Positions 12,097-17,286 of a DNA stretch of 17,286 nucleotides are shown here, one piece after another. Where the stretch lies: NCBI GenBank assembly GCA_964551295.1, contig CAZKDJ010000079.1, positions 1-17,286 of the forward strand, given 5' to 3'. Both the position numbers and the translations under genes were made by a program. Source of the DNA: JAFGED01 sp964551295 (GTDB taxonomy: Bacteria; Chloroflexota; Anaerolineae; B4-G1). Within the stretch, counting starts at the first letter, position 1; the number at the start of each line of letters is the position of its first letter. The notes beneath the pieces are model-generated. The model did not search any database. It had not been told where the DNA came from and saw only the letters and a program-made list of their open reading frames with translations.

Positions 12097-13767
12097 TTAG
12101 CGTCTCAATTTCCTTCCGCCGGCGGTCGCCGCGGCGCCTCCCATCACCAGCGCCAGCGCGCCGATGAGGATCCAGGGACGACCTGCGGGAATGTCCGAAG
12201 TCGGCAAAGGGATGAGGGTGGGCGTGGGCGTCAAAGTAGGTGTCGATGTGGGTGCAGGCGTCAGGGTAAAGGTGGGCAGGGGGGTGTCCGTCGGCGTGGG
12301 GGGCGGCGTGTTTGTCGGAATGATAAAGAACGTGGGGACCGGCGTGGGGGTGGGCGTGGGGATGTCCTCCAGATTCGACGGCGTCGGCGAAGCAGGCAGG
12401 GGAGCCGTTATGGCGCTGGGCGGCGCGTTCTCGACCAACATCACCGGCGCGCCACCTATAGCGCAATCGAGGGCACTCTGGGCACATTTGGCCCCCGGAA
12501 GTTGGATGTAGTAATAACCGCGCTCGGGATGCTTCTGCAAGGCGGTGCCGTACGCGTCTACAACCAACGCCTCCGTCGTCCGCGCCGCGACCATGACGGT
12601 CTGCGCGGCGGGAGAGCGGGTCCAGAGAACGGTCGTCGTCTTTTCGCCGCGATCTATGGTCACCATCGAGATCGTGTCGCGGCGGCTCCAGGTACCGCCG
12701 CGAAAGCCCGCCATATAGGTCGCCGCCAACTGATAGGCGGTGAACGCGGGACGCCGGCTGCCATCGGTCCGCACCAAGCCAAACTGCTCGGGGTCGGCAG
12801 CGCTATCCGTAGCCGCGTCGGCCATCTTGTAGACGCCCACGCGCTGCGCGCCCGCGGCGATCTCCAGGGCAAAGGCCTGGAAGATAAAGTAGGCCTGCAC
12901 GTCCTCCGAGACGCGGGAGAGATAGGCGTTCGTCTCTGCGATCCAGATCGGTTTGTAGATGTCCCGCTCGCGCATCTGGCTGTAGTAGAGGGCGGTTATG
13001 TCGTATATTTTTTCCGGCTCGTGGTACAGGTGCAGTGTCGCCACGTCAAAGTAGAAATTGCTCGCCCGGGCCTGTGGATCGGCGACGAGCAAATCGAGAA
13101 ACTGCCCGAACCACAGGTCGTTGTGCCAGTGCGACAGTCCCGCCAGGTGGATCACCGCGTTGGGGTTGGCCTCTTTGGCGACGAGATAGGCCACGCGCAG
13201 CAACTGGATAAAATCCTCGGTGGAGCCGCCCCACGTCGCGTCGGGCGACTCGGGTGAAATCTCGGGCTCGTTCCAGATCGTCCAGTGGTCGATGCGCCCG
13301 GCGTAGCGGGTGACGATGGCGCGCACAAAGTTGGCCCAGTTATTGTCGGGATCGTCGCTGGGGAGATACAGGCCCTGGGGAACGCCGCCTCCCCGCTCCT
13401 TGTCGGTGGCCCAGGCGGGCGTGGTGATCAACAGCCCGACGACCTCGCGGCCCTGGGCGATCTCGGTGTTGAGCGCGTCATCGGAGATAGGGACGACCTT
13501 CCATTCGTGGGTGCCGTTGGGCTGGATCCTGGCCCACTCGAAGGTGACGCGCGTCCAACCGGCGCCCAGTTCGGTGGCGGCAGCCGGATTGGCATACGTC
13601 TCGACGGCGCCAAAGCGTTGGTCGGGTATCGCCATCGCGTCGACCGCTGCCTGTGGGCCGATGCTCGATAGGAGGAGGAATACCACCAGTGCGGCCACCA
13701 AGACGAAGCGTGGTCGTGGGGCAAGCCACCTGCGACGTTGCGCGTGCGATCGAGTTCTGTACGCCAT
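12097..13767 (-). CDS. Surface-anchored glycoside-hydrolase-like protein with Pro/Thr stalk
   Basis: 556 aa. A basic N-terminus and hydrophobic stretch (20-40) give a signal peptide or anchor. Residues about 50-360 resemble a clan GH-A TIM barrel (GH39/GH5-like). HWTIWNEPE carries the likely acid/base Glu167, and KPIWIAETN carries the likely nucleophile Glu278. HLYHEPE and WTRVTFEW also fit this fold. Residues 361-450 form a beta-rich C-terminal domain. Residues 459-525 are a Pro/Thr repeat stalk (PTPTPTP, PTNTPPPTPTDTP), followed by a C-terminal membrane span (531-550) and GRKLRR. This suggests display on the outer face of the membrane. The substrate is not deducible. The ATG has no Shine-Dalgarno; the promoter predicts a leader of only about 10 nt, so near-leaderless translation is likely. 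First gene of the run to proB. Confidence 0.82.
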   Translation of the reverse strand: MAYRTRSHAQRRRWLAPRPRFVLVAALVVFLLLSSIGPQAAVDAMAIPDQRFGAVETYANPAAATELGAGWTRVTFEWARIQPNGTHEWKVVPISDDALNTEIAQGREVVGLLITTPAWATDKERGGGVPQGLYLPSDDPDNNWANFVRAIVTRYAGRIDHWTIWNEPEISPESPDATWGGSTEDFIQLLRVAYLVAKEANPNAVIHLAGLSHWHNDLWFGQFLDLLVADPQARASNFYFDVATLHLYHEPEKIYDITALYYSQMRERDIYKPIWIAETNAYLSRVSEDVQAYFIFQAFALEIAAGAQRVGVYKMADAATDSAADPEQFGLVRTDGSRRPAFTAYQLAATYMAGFRGGTWSRRDTISMVTIDRGEKTTTVLWTRSPAAQTVMVAARTTEALVVDAYGTALQKHPERGYYYIQLPGAKCAQSALDCAIGGAPVMLVENAPPSAITAPLPASPTPSNLEDIPTPTPTPVPTFFIIPTNTPPPTPTDTPLPTFTLTPAPTSTPTLTPTPTLIPLPTSDIPAGRPWILIGALALVMGGAAATAGGRKLRR

Positions 13768-13783
13768 TGGATAAACAGGACCG

Positions 13784-13811
13784 ATTATGCCATAACCCGC
13801 CAGTTTGTCCA
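13784..13811 (-). promoter_or_regulatory. Promoter of the glycosidase-nim-rraA-proB run
   Basis: TGGACA (13811-13806), a 16-nt spacer and CATAAT (13789-13784) preceded by TGG (extended -10). The predicted start near 13777 is only about 10 nt from the ATG at 13767. The repeat element at 13826 begins 15 bp upstream of the -35. Confidence 0.5.
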
Positions 13812-13825
13812 GTTATCCCGCAAAG

Positions 13826-13992
13826 GTAACTGCTCAGGCAGGTGGTTAAGGCCGGACGTTCCGTCCGCACGCGCCAAGAGGGCTAAAGCCGACCGTCCGC
13901 CTACGCGGACGTAAGGTGTCCATGTAGGTGGACACCTGGCCAAAGGCCCTCTAGAGGTGATTTCAATCGCTGAAAATGCAGCCTGAGCAGTC
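13826..13992. repeat. MITE-like element A with terminal inverted repeats
   Basis: Part of the 385-bp gene-free stretch 13768-14152. The ends are GTAACTGCTCAGGC (13826-13839) and GCCTGAGCAGTC (13981-13992), with an 11-bp perfect inverted core ACTGCTCAGGC/GCCTGAGCAGT. Imperfect direct repeats flank it: ATCCCGCAAAG (13815-13825) and ATCCGCAAAG (13993-14002). The interior is highly structured: CGGACG/CGTCCG (13853-13867), an outer stem AGAGGGC/GCCCTCT (13877-13883/13946-13952) enclosing GTCCGC-CTAC-GCGGAC (13895-13910), and GGTGTCC/GGACACC (13915-13936). No coding frame is seen. It shares its ends with element B at 16260-16378. Confidence 0.6.
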
Positions 13993-14040
13993 ATCCGCAA
14001 AGAAAGAAAAGAGGTATCTTCTCAAAAAGTAGGGGCAAGA

Positions 14041-14067
14041 GTAAGTCGGATTGCCAATCCGACCTAC
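14041..14067. repeat. REP-like palindrome GTCGGATTG/CAATCCGAC
   Basis: GTCGGATTG (14045-14053), one base, CAATCCGAC (14055-14063), with the outer GTA/TAC also pairing. It lies between element A and the groEL terminator. From memory, this looks like a widespread short intergenic palindrome; copies elsewhere cannot be checked here. Confidence 0.6.
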
Positions 14068-14094
14068 ATTCCCCCAAGATATTGAGATGATACG

Positions 14095-14124
14095 AAAAGA
14101 GCCCTCCGCCATAGCGAAGGGCTC
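14095..14124 (-). terminator. Rho-independent terminator of groESL
   Basis: On the minus strand, GAGCCCTTCGC, a short loop and GGCGGAGGGCTC, then TTTT. The 7-bp perfect base of the stem (14099-14105 with 14118-14124) extends with a mismatch. It lies 29 bp past the groEL stop. Confidence 0.85.
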
Positions 14125-14152
14125 GACAAACAAACTAACCCGACCAACTACC

Positions 14153-15799
<1,647 letters not shown>

Positions 15800-15830
15800 A
15801 TCATTTCCTCCTAGTCAATATCACCACATG

Positions 15831-16130
15831 CTAGCCCAGGGCGGCCAGAATGTCGCTTTCCCTCATGAAGAGAATCTCGTTGCCATCCTCAGTCTTGAAC
15901 GTCGTGCCCGAGTACTTAGCGTACACGACCGTGTCCCCGACCTTGACCTCCATCGGGATACGCTTGCCGTCCTCGTCGAGGCGGCCCGGCCCCACGGCGA
16001 GTACTTTGCCCTGCTGGGGCTTTTCCTTTGCGGTGTCGGGAAGCACCAACTGGCCTCCGGCGAAGGTCTGCACGTCCTCCTCCAGCGGCTCAACGACGAC
16101 CCGATCAGCCAACGGTTGAATATCTGCCAT
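15831..16130 (-). CDS. groS: Co-chaperonin GroES (Hsp10)
   Basis: 99 aa, the normal length. It forms the heptameric lid of GroEL. The N-terminal IQPLADRVVVEPLEE is the usual first strand. The mobile loop (about 17-34) carries GGQLVLP, the GroEL-binding tripeptide region, followed by DTAKEKPQQGKVLAVGPG and the C-terminal GDTVVYAKYSGTTFKTEDGNEILFMRESDILA. The ATG at 16130 has a perfect AGGAGGT 6 nt upstream. First gene of the operon, just behind the CIRCE element and the consensus promoter. Confidence 0.97.
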   Translation of the reverse strand: MADIQPLADRVVVEPLEEDVQTFAGGQLVLPDTAKEKPQQGKVLAVGPGRLDEDGKRIPMEVKVGDTVVYAKYSGTTFKTEDGNEILFMRESDILAALG

Positions 16131-16176
16131 TTCGTGACCTCCTGTTTTGATAAAGATAGCTGACTGCTTGACCTAA

Positions 16177-16203
16177 TTAGCACTCAAGTAGTAAGAGTGC
16201 TAA
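16177..16203. promoter_or_regulatory. CIRCE operator (HrcA binding site)
   Basis: Perfect TTAGCACTC (16177-16185), N9, GAGTGCTAA (16195-16203), the canonical heat-shock operator. It lies directly downstream of the promoter and within the predicted groESL transcript, so HrcA would repress initiation and the hairpin would be at the mRNA 5' end. hrcA is not in the window. Confidence 0.97.
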
Positions 16204-16212
16204 CCGAAGGCA

Positions 16213-16241
16213 ATCATACCACAAGTTTTTTGTGCTGTCAA
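16213..16241 (-). promoter_or_regulatory. Sigma-70 promoter of groESL
   Basis: TTGACA (16241-16236), a 17-nt spacer and TATGAT (16218-16213) on the minus strand. The expected start near 16206 immediately precedes CIRCE. The upstream side abuts element B at 16260. Confidence 0.88.
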
Positions 16242-16259
16242 GAAATTCGCAGAAAAATG

Positions 16260-16378
16260 GTAATTGCTCAGCCTACCCTCCCGCAGGTTCGCAGTGACTG
16301 CAAAACAGACCAGACCAGGTATTGCGGTGCGCTTTCAGCCCAGAAATGGCGCCCAAACCTGCGGGAGGGTGAGCAGTC
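16260..16378. repeat. MITE-like element B with terminal inverted repeats
   Basis: The ends are GTAATTGCTCAGCC (16260-16273) and GAGCAGTC (16371-16378). Inside is a 15-bp perfect inverted repeat, ACCCTCCCGCAGGTT (16275-16289) / AACCTGCGGGAGGGT (16356-16370), around a 66-nt non-coding core. Similar direct repeats flank it: GAAAAATG (16252-16259) and GAAAAACG (16381-16388). GTGACTGC (16294-16301) can also pair with GCAGTCAC (16373-16380), offering an alternative fold. The left end matches element A at 13 of 15 positions when the preceding G is included. Confidence 0.6.
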
Positions 16379-16380
16379 AC

Positions 16381-16414
16381 GAAAAACGCTCGCTGTGCAT
16401 CCACAGCGAGCGTT
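16381..16414 (-). terminator. Strong Rho-independent terminator of the CarD-like gene
   Basis: AACGCTCGCTGTG (16385-16397), loop CATC, CACAGCGAGCGTT (16402-16414): a 13-bp perfect stem. On the minus strand a TTTTT run follows it. It sits 21 bp past the CarD-like stop. Confidence 0.92.
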
Positions 16415-16435
16415 TGCAGTCGACGCGATTCCCGG

Positions 16436-16942
16436 TTATGGCTCGGCCTCTACTTGGCTCTCTTGCAACTTGTCCCTGACCTGGATTTCAGCATCCGCTA
16501 TGTCGATACCCTTGGACGCCGCGATTTCGCCTGCCAGTAGTGTCATGCCCTCCTCGTACATCTGTTTGCCACGCGTCGTCAGCCGGCCCTCTCGATGCCG
16601 GCGCCAGCTCATATCCCTGACCGCCTCCGCAACCTGGAGCACGTCCCCGGCGTGCAGCTTGTCCGCCAGCAGTTGATACCGTTCCTTGTGCTCCTTGGGC
16701 AGCTTCTCGGGATCGGTGGCCAGCACCTGCCACACTTTCGACAAACGCGACTGCGATGCCGCCCGCCGCAAGCCCAGCTCTTTTGCAGCGCCGACGGGTA
16801 TCATCAGGCTTGATCCCGGCTGGCTCAGCAGGCCGATCTTGTAGTACAGCGCGTCGGCACCGCGCCATTGCCGCTCTTCCACGCGCTTGATCACGCCAGC
16901 GCCACGAATAGGATGAACGACCGCATCACCTTCTTTGAACAT
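16436..16942 (-). CDS. CarD/CdnL-family RNA polymerase-binding regulator
   Basis: 168 aa. The N-terminal Tudor-like RNA-polymerase-interacting domain begins MFKEGDAVVHPIRGAGVIKRVEER and runs to about 60, with LMIPVGAAKELGLR as its last strand. The helical C-terminal domain (about 65-160) contains RLSKVWQVL, GDVLQVAEAVRDMSWRR, LTTRGKQMYEEGMTLLAGEIA. CarD proteins bind the RNA polymerase beta subunit and stabilise open complexes by wedging a conserved Trp into the -10 region. By alignment from memory to mycobacterial CarD, that position (NWSRRY) is here EHKERY, His85. The ATG at 16942 follows AAAGGAG. The gene ends in a strong terminator. Family assignment is firm; the Trp loss needs a proper alignment. 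Confidence 0.9.
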   Translation of the reverse strand: MFKEGDAVVHPIRGAGVIKRVEERQWRGADALYYKIGLLSQPGSSLMIPVGAAKELGLRRAASQSRLSKVWQVLATDPEKLPKEHKERYQLLADKLHAGDVLQVAEAVRDMSWRRHREGRLTTRGKQMYEEGMTLLAGEIAASKGIDIADAEIQVRDKLQESQVEAEP

Positions 16943-17286
16943 CTATTTGCTCCTTTACCGAATAGCTTTGGTGTGAGGAGTCTCCCGATTCGATACACCG
17001 CCCCGCCTCCAACAAAGCGAGCCGAGTGGGATCGAGGCTGCCAAGTCGGGGCTGTCGATCAGCCAACTCGGGCTCTTGAGGAACCGCTTGATGTCATAGT
17101 CCGACATCGACTGCCGCGCCAAAAACCGAGTAAGAATCGACGAATACTTATCGTGTTGGGCATATCGCGTTCAACATATAGTGCTTTTACATTATACCAC
17201 AGTCGCCGTGGTGGACAATATCAGAGGCAATTGGTGTTAGGAAAAGTTGAAAAGTGAACACCTTCGGCTTGATTTAAAGTTCAAAA
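16943..17286. other. 344-bp gene-free stretch upstream of the CarD-like gene
   Basis: It holds the predicted promoter at 17191-17218 and a leader of about 240 nt. A 50-codon minus-strand frame (17107-16955) ends inside the CarD Shine-Dalgarno region (TAAAGGAG) but has no family likeness and only a weak start. Nothing recognisable was seen from 17221 to the right edge, which is AT-richer. Confidence 0.5.
17191..17218 (-). promoter_or_regulatory. Probable promoter of the CarD-like gene
   Basis: TTGTCC (17218-17213), a 16-nt spacer and TATAAT (17196-17191) on the minus strand. The start would be near 17184, about 240 nt before the ATG at 16942, which implies a long leader. Confidence 0.6.

Noticed and set aside
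12164..12511. Plus-strand Val/Gly repeat ORF
   Set aside because: It is the complement of the Pro/Thr stalk repeats of the glycosidase, not a separate gene.
11746..13257. 503-codon plus-strand ORF antisense to the glycosidase and Nim-like genes
   Set aside because: It is opposite two well-supported genes, has no family likeness, and its composition follows from high GC and the antisense of the minus-strand genes.
16955..17107. 50-codon minus-strand ORF (MSDYDIKRFL... ending HTKAIR)
   Set aside because: Weak start, no family likeness, and a late part that reads like untranslated DNA. Kept only as a leader-peptide possibility.

Overview
The window reads as ordinary bacterial chromosome, most likely from a Chloroflexota (Anaerolineae-like) genome. 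This is inferred from several features: GC-rich coding DNA, a CarD-type regulator beside HrcA/CIRCE-controlled groESL, a secreted glycosidase on a Pro/Thr stalk, sensor kinases with an N-terminal multi-span membrane domain, and short palindromic intergenic repeats of a kind I remember from that phylum. Lineage cannot be proved from the sequence alone. No tRNA, rRNA, transposase gene or CRISPR array was seen. Several promoters are close to the sigma-70 consensus (TTGACC/TATAGT, TTGACA/TATAAT, TTGAAC/TAGAAT, TTGACG/TATACT, TTGACA/TATGAT), which makes many gene starts easy to place.

Left part (1-4260, all minus strand). A response regulator is cut by the left edge (1-527) and has its own promoter. 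Behind it lie two tiny translationally coupled unknown genes (677-1116), possibly preceded by a further 31-codon frame. Next comes a metalloid-type resistance module. In transcription order it is an ArsR-family repressor with a cysteine metal site (3615-3953), an overlapping SAM methyltransferase (3002-3622), an ArsP/UPF0718 permease (1570-2943) and a thioredoxin-like CxxC protein (1289-1528). The same operator, ATATGCA-N6-TGCATAT, occurs at the arsR promoter and again just before the permease, so the repressor probably controls both blocks. The permease carries a short repeat that is translated in frame.

Middle (4069-9785). A stand-alone cyclic-nucleotide-binding-domain protein is coupled to a 63-residue unknown (minus). 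Divergently, a 265-residue protein with a C-terminal zinc ribbon has its own promoter. Next comes a hairpin-rich spacer, then two tandem paralogous membrane histidine kinases (6047-7864 and 7983-9785). The second kinase has its own promoter.

Right part (9795-16942, all minus). A compact four-gene run reads GH-like secreted glycosidase, Nim/PNPOx-like flavoprotein, RraA/HMG-aldolase-family protein and glutamate 5-kinase (proB). Next is groES-groEL with a textbook CIRCE operator and terminator, then a CarD-family regulator with a strong terminator. The CarD-like protein appears to have His at the position of the usual promoter-wedging Trp.

Two non-coding elements, about 167 bp (13826-13992) and about 119 bp (16260-16378), share terminal inverted repeats of the form GTAAYTGCTCAG / GAGCAGTC. 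Both are flanked by imperfect short direct repeats. They look like two members of a small MITE-like family and, together with the duplicated ars operator, are the most interesting signals in the window.
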